Below, one piece after another: positions 1-10,929 of a stretch of DNA of 64,000 nt (positions are counted from its first letter, which is position 1; every line of letters begins with the position of its first letter). The notes under the pieces were generated by a model. It was given only the letters and a program-made list of their open reading frames with translations. It searched no databases and was not told where the DNA came from. Both the position numbers and the translations under genes were made by a program. The DNA is from Candidatus Altimarinota bacterium (GTDB lineage: Bacteria > Patescibacteriota > Gracilibacteria > BD1-5 > UBA6164): contig JAQTXG010000003.1 of the NCBI GenBank assembly GCA_028688895.1, positions 1 to 64,000 of the forward strand, read 5' to 3'.

Positions 1-1
1 T

Positions 2-592
2 GACAAAGCTGTTGATTTTGTAAGAAATATACTGCATAATCATGAACCTTTTCAATATGATTGAGTATATTTAAAAACTGATATAGAGAGAGAATTATCA
101 AAGGCTATGTCATCATTGTATGTCAGATGAAGGGAAGAGTGAACTAATACTACTATTGTACTTGATTGAGTAAATTCATTTAAAATAGCAGATGTCTTAT
201 TGGGGCAGATATGATATAATAAATTAAATATTGCAAAAATAATAATAGAACCCAAGCTTTGATTATCATTTCAGAGAATTATAAAGAGAGATTGAATTTG
301 AAATGGTAAGAAAAAAACTAAATCATTTGATCAAATCACTATGTTTAGACTAGAAGAATCTTATCATCTTTTTGAAAACTTTACTATACCAGCATTGTAT
401 GATGATAAAGCGTATATGATAGATTTTACTGATAAAACTGATCATGAATTGACGCTTCAGCAAAAAAAAGATGTCATAACAAGTTTGATAAAATCTAGTT
501 CTAAATTATTGGAACAAAATAGATGAGAACATTTCGATGATTATCTGATTTCTTATGTATGATTATTGATCGATTTTTTAAATCATTATTAG
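2..592 (+). CDS. Hypothetical protein, C-terminal part
   Basis: The reading frame is open from the window edge to a UAG at 590-592, about 196 residues, with several in-frame UGA codons read as Gly. The start lies outside the window. The protein is mixed and soluble in character, with no membrane segment and no motif I recognise. The downstream half is rich in charged and aromatic residues (MFRLEESYHLFENF). A strong terminator follows at once, so this is the last gene of its transcript. I assign no function. Confidence 0.75.
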
Positions 593-607
593 GATATGGA
601 ACTCTGT

Positions 608-643
608 AAAATATCTATTCATTTATTTGAATAGATATTTTTT
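608..643 (+). terminator. Rho-independent terminator
   Basis: A 13-base stem (AAATATCTATTC pairing with GAATAGATATTT) with an 8-base loop is followed by a T run. It sits 15 bp after the stop of the preceding gene. Confidence 0.85.
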
Positions 644-734
644 AACATAAAAATAAAAAAAATGTTGAGCTTTTTTGTATAAAAAATAAACTAAGAAATG
701 ATTTTTAAATTAATTTATTTTTTAATAAAAAATT

Positions 735-3700
735 ATGGTTTCTTATTTATTGAAAACTTTGGTTTTTGTAGTTTTTAGTTTGATTATAGCATATTTTTAT
801 TATTTTTGAAATAGCGCTCATATAGAAAATTTTGACTGATATTTGCCATATGTAATAATTATTTGAATTATTTACTCAGTATATAAATATATTCAATTAG
901 AATTTTCTGACAATAAAGCAAGTTTTTCTTTGTTTAAAATACTATGATTTTTTTTATTACACCTTTTGGTTTTGTGTATATTGTTTTTTTCATATAATAA
1001 ACTTTGATTAATAAATTGAATAAAATTGTTTTTTAGTATTATTTTTTATTCTATTTTACCTTTACTGATTGTACTTTCATCTGTTTCATTTTGACAAAAA
1101 GTGATTTCATATTTCAAATATGTAGAAAAGGAGAATAATATTTACAAATTTATCCTTTCTTTTTGAATATGATTTTTTTCTTTTGTTTATGTATTAGATA
1201 TTTTAGGTATTATTTGATTTTATAATGCATATGTATTTTTTATAATTTTATTTTGATTTATTGCTTTTTCTTATAAGCAATTTTTGAATATATTTACTTC
1301 TATTTATGAGTATAAATTTGAGTTTGATATAGATGAATGAAGTTATTTAAAACTTATTACTACTGAGTTTTTGTTTCTGATTTCTACCTTGTTGTTAAGT
1401 ATAAATTTGATATCTATTGTAAGACCTTTTCCTATTTGATGGGATGATTTGTGAGTGTATATGAATTTTCCTCATTTGATGGCTGAAGCTTGAAAGATTA
1501 TAGCTCTTTGATGAATGTATTCTTGGCAAACTTTGACAGGTATTGGTTATATGTTTTGATCTCCTACTCAAGCTTTTTTTCTAAATAATATAGGTGGTTT
1601 TATGAGTTTTATCTTGATTGTATTAATTACTAGTGATTTATTAAATATTACTGAACACAAACATAAAAAGTCTTTTATAAATATACCTTTGCTAGTTTGA
1701 ACATTATTTATTGCTATGCCTATGATAGTTTTTCAACAGGCAAAAGATATGAAACTAGATCCTGGATTATTTTTTGTAAGTATTACTGCAGTTTATTTGT
1801 TGTATAAATATTATATTAAATTGGATAATGAAAAATATTTAGACAAAGTGAAAGAATTTATAGATAATAAAATACTACATAGATGATTTCATATAGATAA
1901 TTTAGTTATTATTTTAGTAGTTTGAATATTAGTTTGATTCGCTTTTACTATTAAATTTACAACTTTATTATTGATTTCTGCTATTATAGGAGTGATGCTT
2001 TTTGTTAGATTGGGTATTTTTTGATTTTTGTGATATTTGGCTTTGTATTTTGCTATATTTACAAAATGAAATTTGTGGTGAATGATGAATGTAGTAGTAA
2101 ATCCTGATAAAATAATATGATTTGAAAATAAATTTTTTATTATATCTGGATTAATTTGATTAGTATTATTGATTTATTCAGTATGAAAAAATAAATGAGT
2201 TATCAAGAAATTTTTTATGGAATTTTTTGTATTTATTTTGTGAATTATATTGGCATTATTACCTTGGATTTGAAAAAATATTTATGAAGTCTATCCAAAT
2301 GTTACGTTTGCAGGTATATTGTGATGAACATGAGAATCATTTGATATAGATTATACAAAGATATACACTCAACAAGAATTAGATAAAATCAACTCATTAT
2401 TGAATCAACAAAGTATGTCTAATGAGTGAACAACTACAAATGAAGATTTATGAAGGTATTTTGGTTATGAAAAATGAGCAAATAATTACATAAAATTGCC
2501 TTGGAATTTGACTATGCAGCTTAATCAGTGAGGTGAATTTACAGATATTTGATTTTTGTTTTTGGCTTTGTTACCTGTTGTATTGTTGTTTTTGCCTTAC
2601 AAGAAAAAATATTATCCTGTTTTTATAGTATTGTTTTTGATTTTAGAACTGTTTGTATTTCTTAGAACTGATAATAAATTAATAGAAAATACTCAGCTAG
2701 CATCTTTTTCTCAGATGAGTGAAGAAGCAAAAAGTGCAGTATTTCAAAGAAATGAAGAAGTTTTTAGGAAATGATTTTTTAATGATGATATATATGATAT
2801 AAAAGTATGAAATTATGTAAGTAGAACTGATATACAAAGTCTGGTAAGTGCTGAAAATAGTTATGAATCTATCGAACAAAGAGCTATTGATGCTTTTTAC
2901 TCTGAATTGAAAACAAAAGTAATAAATCCTGATTTGTGAAAAGTTTTGGATTTGACTAAAAAAGAATTATCTGACAAGGATTATGCATTGATACAAGAAT
3001 TGAGAATATTGAATGTAAATTTTACTACTTTTAATCAGAGTATTACTTCTATAAATGATTTAAAAGATTTAATAAAAAAATATTCATTAAATGAATATAA
3101 TGACTCATTATTGGATTTATGGAAAAATAATAGAACTATTTATCAGTCTATTACAGATTTTTTGTCTACATATAATTTACCATCTGGTTATTTGATTGTA
3201 TTTTTAGTGTTTTTCTTACCGATGATATGATTGTTGTATCTTATAGATACTAAATCATCAGAAACTCATAAGTTGTATTTGTTCAATTTGAATTTGGTAT
3301 TTGCTACCTTTTATACTTTTCTTTGGAATATTTCTGCTTTTTGAATAGTTTGGTATTGAATAGTAATGTATTTTTCATTTTTACTAGCTATTGCTATTTG
3401 ATTATATTATATGAGTTCATATAAAGATGAATCAAATGAAAAAGAATTTTTTGTTAAGTTATTTTGAAGTTCAGTATTTATAATAGTTGTACTTATTTAT
3501 ATAGTAAATTCTATTTTACCTCATAGTTTTACAAATTTAAAATGAGCTTGATATGAATGATTTAAAACATGAGAAATTACAACAATATCAGCACCTTATT
3601 TATATCATCAAGAGTATTTAAAAATATTGTTTTATCTAAATGTTGATCAAAATAAAAAACAAGAATTTTTAACTGAATACATAAAACCAGAAATAAGACA

Positions 3701-4472
3701 AGCTATCAATTGAATAGAAAATATGGACATATATACTGTTAAAAGTATTTTAACTGAATTAATACAAAAACAACCTGTTTTAGCTAAATCTGCTCAATTT
3801 TCATTGAATAACATCTATAAAAATACATCTAATCCAGTTGAAAAATATAAAAATAAGTCATGAATATATAGAATTGGTACATTTTTAAAATATCATATAT
3901 CAGAAAATAATACTAGATTATTTGAAGATTCATTAATTTTTAGTTTCAATGATTACATATATAATCCTGATATAAATAAAACAATAGAAAATTTCAAAAA
4001 AATGTGAGTTGAGTATATATTAGCTGATTTGAATGCTGCCACTATAGATAAAGATGCAAGACATAATTTGACTACTAGATATGAAAAATTGTTAGATACT
4101 TTTAAAAGTGATAAATTGGAATTTATTGAATCTGATAGTACTTGTTTGAGACTAGCTATTTATGACTATAATAGATCACAAAAAACTGAACAAGATAGAT
4201 TAAACTATATGACTATTGCGTGAGTAAATTATGAAAGTTATACATCTGATTGAAAACAAATAAATAGAAATACAAAACTGCTTGAATGTTATAAAAGAGT
4301 TCAGTATTTGATAGATAATTGAAAAATAGATTCTGAAAATTATTGATTTTTATTAAATCTGGCTAATTATATGATAGAAAATAAAGCATCTTTTCAAACT
4401 GAAAAACAATATTTTGGTTTTTTACAACAACAATTACCAAGTTGATACAAAGTATTATTTAGAATAAAATAA
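735..4472 (+). CDS. Large polytopic membrane protein, GT-C glycosyltransferase-like
   Basis: This is a 1245-residue protein. The N-terminal two thirds are a long series of hydrophobic helices rich in F, I and L, interrupted by a soluble stretch at about residues 515-590. A motif near residue 230, PIGWDDLGVYMN, in the loop after a membrane helix resembles the acidic loop motif of GT-C enzymes such as PMT/STT3-type transferases. The final 350 residues are soluble and include GVEYILADLN, like the C-terminal domain of many large bacterial membrane glycosyltransferases. The inferred role is transfer of sugars from a lipid carrier onto envelope proteins or glycans. The family is inferred from architecture only and the catalytic residues are not proven. 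The start is the first ATG after the upstream terminator. It is flanked by terminators and appears monocistronic. Confidence 0.7.
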
Positions 4473-4496
4473 TTTTCATTTATTATACTATTTTAG

Positions 4497-4524
4497 AAAA
4501 CATATTATTTTTAATATGTTTTTT
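4497..4524 (+). terminator. Rho-independent terminator
   Basis: AAAACATATTA pairs with TAATATGTTTT across a 4-base loop, followed by T-rich sequence, just after the membrane protein gene. Confidence 0.75.
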
Positions 4525-4578
4525 ATTTATATATTTCCAATTTTTTAAAAAAATATAGGCAATTATTAACTTTTTTAA

Positions 4579-4607
4579 TTGACTTATTTAAATTAATAAT
4601 ATATAAT
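4579..4607 (+). promoter_or_regulatory. Sigma-70-type promoter
   Basis: A TTGACT -35 box at 4579-4584 and a consensus TATAAT -10 box at 4602-4607 are separated by exactly 17 bp. The expected transcription start is about 20 bp before the ATG at 4635, giving a very short leader. Confidence 0.75.
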
Positions 4608-4634
4608 TTATTAGTATATTAATATAATATCAGG

Positions 4635-6566
4635 ATGCACAATAATAATATTAATTTTCAAAACAACATAGATATCAATGCCGATAATGGTAATGGTATT
4701 TTTCTTGATGTGAAAAATAATATAATTAATTCAGTTGATAATATTTTTGAAAACAATTATTATAATATATCAAAATTTCAATGATATTCATATTTAGAAT
4801 TTGATAATTTATTTTTTGAAAATGTATTAGTAGAAGATTATAAAAACACAATTTTTAAAATTTTGTTATCATACCAAAAAAAGTGATATGTGATTGATTA
4901 TATTAAGTTACCAGATAGTTTATTAAAAGAAAATAAAAGATGAATATTTAATATTATTTATCAAAATTTTCCTATTTTATGAATAAGTAGATTGGAAAAA
5001 TGAAATGAATTGTTAAATGTAAATTTCTTTTGAATTAAAGAATTGAATGAAATTGTTTGAAAAGATACGGTTGATATTTTTGTTAATTGATTAAAGGATT
5101 ATTTAATTACTAATTTTGATAATTATTATCCAAATGGCAGATTGATTATGAATTCATATAAAAATCTTACATTTTCTTATGATTGAAATGATGAGATATT
5201 AAATGAAATATTTTGAAATATAGATAGTAATGAAAAATTAGTTGATCATATATTTGATAATTATTTAAATTGATTAAATCTTACTGAAGTACAATTTGAT
5301 AATAATAAAAAAATATTTCAAGATAAATTTAGTTTATGATTTTGAAATGCTATAATAAAAAAAGATACAAAATTTTATAAACTATATTCTTATTTTAAAT
5401 CATATATATGAAGTAAAAAGAAATTAGATAAAGATAAATTTGTTTTAAATAATATTGATTTATCAGAATTAACCGAAGTATCGCATAGAATTTTACATAT
5501 TGAAAATATTTTAGTAAGAGATTATAGTAATAAGTATATTAAAGTTAATTGAAATAATGTTGCTGTTATTGAATATAATTTGTGAAAAAATAAAATTAAT
5601 AATAAGTTAATTTGATTTATAAGAAAATGATGAAAAATAGATGATGATAAATTACAAGAATTATTGAATTTATATCTTAAATTAATTAATGAAAATTTTG
5701 ATTTCATATCGCCATTAAATTATTTTGAAGATACTTATTCTAGATTTGATGAAAAATTATTAAACAAATGAATAATTAATACTGTTTTTTTCACTAAAAA
5801 TAATAAATGATTTTATAATAAAGATTATTTTGAGTTAATAGTAAATTGAACTCAGTGATTTAACTGTTTTATAGATATAGTAGATATGTGAGTATCAAAT
5901 ATAAATGATTGATTAAAAGTGGCTTATCAAATAATAAATAATTATTCTCAAAAAGATGTAATATTGTCAAATATATTACAATGATGAAAAACTTGAAATG
6001 CTAAAATATCAAATTTAATAACTAGTATCAATAATGAGTTTAAATGAGCAAAAATATGTATTTGATGAGATGAGATTTTTTTACATTTTGATAGTTCTAT
6101 TGCATTAAAAGATGTGTTAATTAAATTGGGATTAATGTTTGATAAACAGTGACTTGAAACAAGATTATCTTATTGAATAAATAATGAGGTTTGATATAAT
6201 ATCTTGGATGAGTATACAAAAATAAATAAATTTGTAAAAACTATGATTGAAAAAAATCATATGAATTTAAATGTAAAAAATTTGGAAATATATATAGATC
6301 CAAAGCTAAATGAATTAATAATGAGTGATATGGATACTTTTTTACTTAATCTAGAAAATGATTTAATATTAAATAATTTTAAAGATGTATTAAAATGAAA
6401 TAATTCAAAAATGGTAATATCAAATTTTGAATTATTACAACACAAGGCTGATGATAAAGATATTTTTGATAAGAATCAATATATGAATTGTGTTGTTTCT
6501 TTATCTAAAACTAATATTTGATTTAAGATAATTATTTGATCTTACAAAAAAGAACTTACAAAATAA
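4635..6566 (+). CDS. Protein with degenerate GGDEF-like domain
   Basis: This is a 643-residue protein with an Asn-rich N-terminus (MHNNNINF). Residues about 410-520 look like a GGDEF-type palm domain: FIDIVD (D414, D417) stands where the metal-binding Asp of DIDxFK lies, NIND follows, and KICIGGDEIFLHF places GGDE at 477-480 like the RxGGDEF turn. LSYGIN follows at the position of the usual SIGIA strand. Both glycines of GGDE are UGA codons. The canonical helix between the metal Asp and GGDE is shorter than in diguanylate cyclases and no GHxxGD segment is visible, so cyclase activity is uncertain. The N-terminal 400 residues match nothing I know. The gene has its own good promoter, and its stop lies in a terminator shared with the convergent riboflavin operon. 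Confidence 0.65.
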
Positions 6567-6577
6567 GTTCTTTTTTT
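6546..6577. terminator. Bidirectional terminator between convergent genes
   Basis: AAGAACTTA pairs with TAAGTTCTT around a 5-base loop, with A and T runs on either side. It carries the UAA of the upstream plus-strand gene in its 3' arm and the UAA of the minus-strand gene in its 5' arm. Confidence 0.85.
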
Positions 6578-7305
6578 ATAATAGATGATTTATATTTTTT
6601 TTCTTTATATGGATTAATTCTGATTATTTTTGTATCTAGATTTTTATATTTTATATATTTTTTTAAATTATCTGAAAATCAAATCTGATCATATCATAAG
6701 CATATAATTTTTGGATTATATATATCTATCCATATTAAAGGATTAGTTTCATTTCATCATATTACTTCATCTGATATATTCAATTCTTTTATATGTTTAA
6801 TTCTTTCTATTAGTTTAAAATGTGGTTTTTTTCATTTAAATTTTTCTATATTTTTATCAGTAGCTATTATTGTAATTAGTTTGTCGCTGTATTTTTTAGC
6901 TTTATTTAAAAAATATTTGTGTCATTCATGTACGTAATCAAATGATCAGAATGTAAGAACATTGTATTTAATTTTTTTTATTTTTTTTATATCATTTTCA
7001 ATCAATAATTTTAACTCTTCTAGTGAGTCGATTTTTTTATTTTCTCTTATTTTTTCTAGTAGTATTATTTCTATTTTTTTACCGTATATATCATTATTAA
7101 AATTAAAAATATGAGATTCAAATAAATTTAGATTTTTTCTAAAACTTCAAGCTCAATGATATATTTTTTTTTCAATAATGATATTTATTTTGTAAACTCA
7201 ATCTATTATATCATTCTTTTTGTATTCAATATTTGCAGTATGAAATCAAATAGTTCTTCAAATTTGATTTCATTTAATTACTATTCATTTTATTTTTTTT
7301 ATCAT
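6556..7305 (-). CDS. Bifunctional riboflavin kinase / FAD synthase, swapped domain order
   Basis: This 249-residue protein makes FMN and then FAD. Residues 1-105 match the riboflavin kinase domain: GRTIGFHTANI at 16-26 (canonical GRxLGFPTANI, with His for Pro), FESHIFNF at 62-69 with the catalytic-type Glu63, IYGKKIEI and KIDSLEEL. Residues about 113-245 match a cytidylyltransferase-type FAD synthetase like archaeal RibL: LTFGSFDYVHEGH with HEGH at 126-129, ATDKNIEKFKGKKP, and ERIKHIKEL. In ordinary RibF the adenylyltransferase comes first and is a different subfamily. The gene is third in the ribE-ribH unit, 7 bp after ribH. Its last 11 bp overlap the convergent neighbour. Domain recognition is strong for both halves; the bifunctional activity is inferred. 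Confidence 0.85.
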
Positions 7306-7312
7306 AGCTTAA

Positions 7313-7771
7313 TTAATCAAATATTTTATCTATTTCTAGTACTAAATTTAGTCATGATAATGCATAAGTATTACTGATTCTAGCTTTTACTTGTTCTTCA
7401 TTTTCGCATGTAAGTATTCAATTTATTATAGCTGTGTTTCATCATTTAAGAGTTATATCCATTATTCATCTAGCTGATTCTCATGCTACCATTTCATAAT
7501 GAGTAGTTTCTCCTCTAATAATTACTCAAAAACATATAATCAAATCTGGTTTCAAATTTGACTTTACTTTTTTTAAAAATCATGGAATTTCAAATGCTCA
7601 TGGTACTAGGAATTTTTTAATATTTTTAAATCAATTATCAATTAAAAACTTTTCATTTGTATCTTCTAGTGCTTTAGTAAAATCTCTATTAAATTCTGAA
7701 GTAATAAAAACTATTTCTATATCTTTGTTTAATTCTTCATAATCATTTTTTTCTATTTTGTAGTTAGACAT
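7313..7771 (-). CDS. ribH: 6,7-dimethyl-8-ribityllumazine synthase
   Basis: This 152-residue protein has the usual family length. It condenses 5-amino-6-ribitylaminouracil with dihydroxybutanone phosphate. Visible family motifs are VPGAFEIP in the first third, FGVIIRGETTHYE (the usual GVIRGETxHF region with the catalytic His), NGILTCENEEQ near the end (family: GILT..T.EQA) and an Arg shortly after, in KARIS. The start lies 4 bp after the ribE stop, so the two genes are translated from one message. The dihydroxybutanone phosphate and pyrimidine branches (RibA, RibB, RibD) are not in this window. Confidence 0.93.
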
Positions 7772-7775
7772 AATT

Positions 7776-8354
7776 TTATTTGTTAAGATTTAATTTATTT
7801 ATATATTTTCAAAATATATCAAATTCTAGATTTACAGTATCTCATACTTTTAAATCTCAGATATTTGTTATTTTTTGTGTTAGAGGTATAACTGATACTG
7901 ATAAATAATCGTTTCAATCTTCAACAATTGTAAGACTTACTCAGTTTATTGTGATACTTCATTTTTCTATTATAAGATTTTTGTACTTATCATCAAATTT
8001 TATATAAATATATTTAGATAAATCGGAATTTTCCAAGATTTTTTCAACTATTCAAGTCGTATCTATATGTCATGAAACAAAGTGTCAATCCATAGTGTCA
8101 GATAATTTAAGACTAGATTCTACATTAAAAGTATCTCATATTTTTTTAGTTCAAAAATTGGTTTTTTTAAGACTTTCTTGCATTACAAAAAAACTATATT
8201 TATCTTTATCTGATTTTGTTATAGTCATACATGCTCAATCATGAGCTACACTTACTCAGACTTTTAATTCTTTTCCAAAAATATTTTCTACTGTAAAATT
8301 TCAGTTATTTATTTCCAATATTTTTGCTTTATTTTTAACTATTCATGAAAACAT
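7776..8354 (-). CDS. ribE: Riboflavin synthase alpha chain
   Basis: This 192-residue protein dismutates two lumazines into riboflavin and the pyrimidine precursor. It shows the internal duplication of the family. The first barrel starts with MFSGIV and contains DGACMTI. The second contains DGHFVSGHID and KGSITINGVSLTI, the two best-conserved stretches. The start is fixed by the diagnostic MFSGIV N-terminus. It is the first gene of the ribE-ribH-RFK/FADS operon. Only about 65 bp separate it from the upstream gene, and a terminator occupies most of that space, so there is no room for an FMN riboswitch. Confidence 0.94.
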
Positions 8355-8393
8355 AATTTTATATTAATAAGTAATTTTTAAAATTTTATATTA

Positions 8394-8425
8394 AAATAAG
8401 ACAAAAGCAATTTTTTGTCTTATTT
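8394..8425. terminator. Terminator of the HD-protein gene
   Basis: AAATAAGACAAAA pairs with TTTTGTCTTATTT around a short loop. The stop codon of the minus-strand HD gene lies inside the stem. Confidence 0.8.
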
Positions 8426-9520
8426 AATTATATTATTTACTTTATTTGATGTATACTTTTTATTTATTTCCAATCTAATTCTTTTTATCTCATTTGTTAT
8501 ATATATGAATATATCATTATCAAATTCTTTTGCAATAGGAAGTAAATATGTTTCTGTTTCTAATAATTTTTTTTCTATTCTTTCTGGTTTATCTGCCCAT
8601 GCGTATGCTATATCATTCAAATTATGTATCCTATCAGCTAGTTTTATTATTATCGTATTATATATGATTATTTTGAAGTCTTCTTTTGAAAAATGTAAAT
8701 TTTTGTCATTAAGTAATTTTTTTGCATGTTTCATTAGAGAATAAATTGATTTGTAGTGTGTGAAATAATTTTCATTTCTATTATTTTTATATTTATTTTC
8801 TAGTTTTCTATATTTTTCTAGTCAATTAATTTGTAATTCTGTTAAGTTATGATCATCTCAAACTGTGTATTTTACTAATTCTTCTTCTGATGCTTCATTT
8901 ACTTGAATTTTCTTTTTTATCAGATCTGAAATCAATCATTTTTCATTTAATATTCAAGTTTTTTTTACTTCATTAAATTCTTTTAAATCATCAGTATCAT
9001 TTATACATAACGAAAAAGGTTTTTTACTAAGTAAGTATGTAGTAAATCACACTAATTTATTACTTGTAAATCTTTCATTTAATCATTCCATAGTAGTATC
9101 TGTGTCTTCTATAGAATCGTGCTCTATTATTGTAGCAATTATGCTTATTTCATTTTTTACAAATTCTATTGCTTTTTTTCTATCAATTTCTTTTTTGTTA
9201 TCTAGATTTTTTAATTTATCATTTAGATTAAATAAGCTATTTATATATATATCTAATACTCAATTTATATGTGTTATATACATTTCTCAGCTATCTCTTC
9301 TTCTATATTTGAATTTTTTTTCTGTAATTGAGTAGGCGTCATATATTTCATCAAATCTATCATTTAGTTTTTCTAATATTCATTTTTTTGTTTTTTCATT
9401 TATAGTAGAATCTAAAAAATCTAATATTTGTCATAAAATATTAGTTTTAAAATCATCTAATTTTTTTAAATTAGTATTTTTTTCAATAGATTCATTTGAT
9501 ATTGAAGTTGTTTTATTCAT
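8420..9520 (-). CDS. HD-domain protein, (p)ppGpp hydrolase type
   Basis: This is a 366-residue protein with the RelA/SpoT-type HD fold: YRRRDSGEMYITHINGV (family R..G.PYi.H), IIEHDSIEDTD carrying the HDxxED motif, and IIIKLADRIHNLND, the classic LADRLHN motif. The synthetase and TGS/ACT regions of long RSH proteins are absent, and the central insert of about 120 residues is longer than in small alarmone hydrolases. The inferred role is hydrolysis of guanosine tetra/pentaphosphate. It ends within a terminator ahead of ribE. A protein at 58.1-59.5 kb could be the synthetase partner, but that link is speculative. The family call is strong; the substrate is inferred. Confidence 0.82.
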
Positions 9521-9570
9521 TTTGATTTATGAATTTAATTATATAATTTAAAAAATTATAAATAAAAAAT

Positions 9571-9591
9571 AAATAAAGTCAAACTTTATTT
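9571..9591. terminator. Terminator of tgt
   Basis: AAATAAAGT pairs with ACTTTATTT with a 3-base loop. On the minus strand it is followed by a long A/T tract. It overlaps the tgt stop codon. Confidence 0.6.
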
Positions 9592-10764
9592 ATTTAAGAC
9601 ATCTTTAGGATATTTTTCCCAAAAATCATTACGGAATTGTTCGTATTTATTTTCTAAAATAGCTTTTCTTGCTCTTTTTCCAAGATTTATTAAAAAATAT
9701 AGATTGTGATAACTTAGGAGTTGCATTCATAGCATTTCTCACTCTTGAGTAAGGTGTCTCAGATATCATTTTGTATAATTTTTACATACTTTACAATCAC
9801 AAGTTTCATCCAATGGTTCTTTACTAAGTTCCCATTGTTTATTTGTTATTCTGATATTTCAAGTACTAGAAAAAGCGACTCAATGTCTACCAAGTCTAGT
9901 AGGTAATACACAGTCAAACATATCTATTCATCTGTATATTCATTCTACTAGGTCTTCTGGAGTTCATACTCACATCAGGTATCTAGGTTTATTTTCAGGT
10001 AGATTATTTTTTAGTACATCTAGAATTCTATACATATCGACTTTTGGTTCTCATACTGATAGTCATCAAATAGCTATACCTGGAGTATCTAGTTTTCATA
10101 TAAATTCTGCTGATTGTTTTCTCAAATCATCAAAAGTTACTCATTGAATAATAGGGAATAGAGCTTGTGGATATGATCATTGTAATTCTCTTTTTTTGTT
10201 GTTTTCTTTCCATCTATTTACACATCTTTCAGCCCATCTATGAGTCCTTTCCATTGCAGCTCTTGCATATTCTTTTGTCGATTTTCATGGTGCACATTCA
10301 TCAAATGCCATTATAATATCTGCTCATATATTTGATTGTATATCCATAACATTTTCAGCATCAAAATAGTGCTTTGAACCATCTATAAAACTTCTAAAGT
10401 GTACTCATTCTTCTGTAATTTTTACTAGACTTTCATTATTTTTAAATCAATTCTCTCATGTTTGTCATAGTGAAAATACTTGAAATCAACCAGAATCAGT
10501 CAAAATCGGTCATTTGTAATTCATAAAATGGTGTGCTCATCAAAAATGTTTTACTATTTCGTCTCCAGGTCTCAAGTATAGATGATATGTATTATTTAAA
10601 ATTATTTCTGCTCACATTTCATCTAATTCTTCTGGATGTATTCATTTTACACTTGATTTTGTTCAAACAGGCATAAAAATAGGAGTTTTGAAACTACCAT
10701 GAGCTGTAAAAAATTCTCATGCTCTAGCATATCAATCTGTATTTTCTAATTTGAATTCAAACAT
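9586..10764 (-). CDS. tgt: tRNA-guanine transglycosylase
   Basis: This 392-residue enzyme exchanges guanine 34 for preQ1 in GUN-anticodon tRNAs. It contains ILNNTYHLYLRPG, DSGGFQVFSLG (Asp of the substrate pocket), GGLSVGEP, RYLMGVGTPED and DMFDCVLPTRLGRHG (the nucleophile Asp region). The zinc site is CDCKVC with a following His (YLRHL). Length and order fit bacterial Tgt. Several conserved glycines, such as those in GGLSVGEP, are UGA codons. It is preceded by an AT-rich spacer and looks monocistronic. Confidence 0.96.
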
Positions 10765-10929
10765 TTTATTATTAATTAATTAATATTTTATTTTAAAATA
10801 GCTAAAATTTGACTGATTATATATAAAAACCAAAAAATGCAAAAAATAAAAATAAGTCTCAAATATTAATGTTATATTAATATCTCATGAATATAATCAA
10901 AAATATTTTATATATTAATTTTTTGTTTT

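Noticed and set aside
8355-8419. FMN riboswitch upstream of ribE.
   Set aside because: The gap is only about 65 bp and is largely taken by a terminator.
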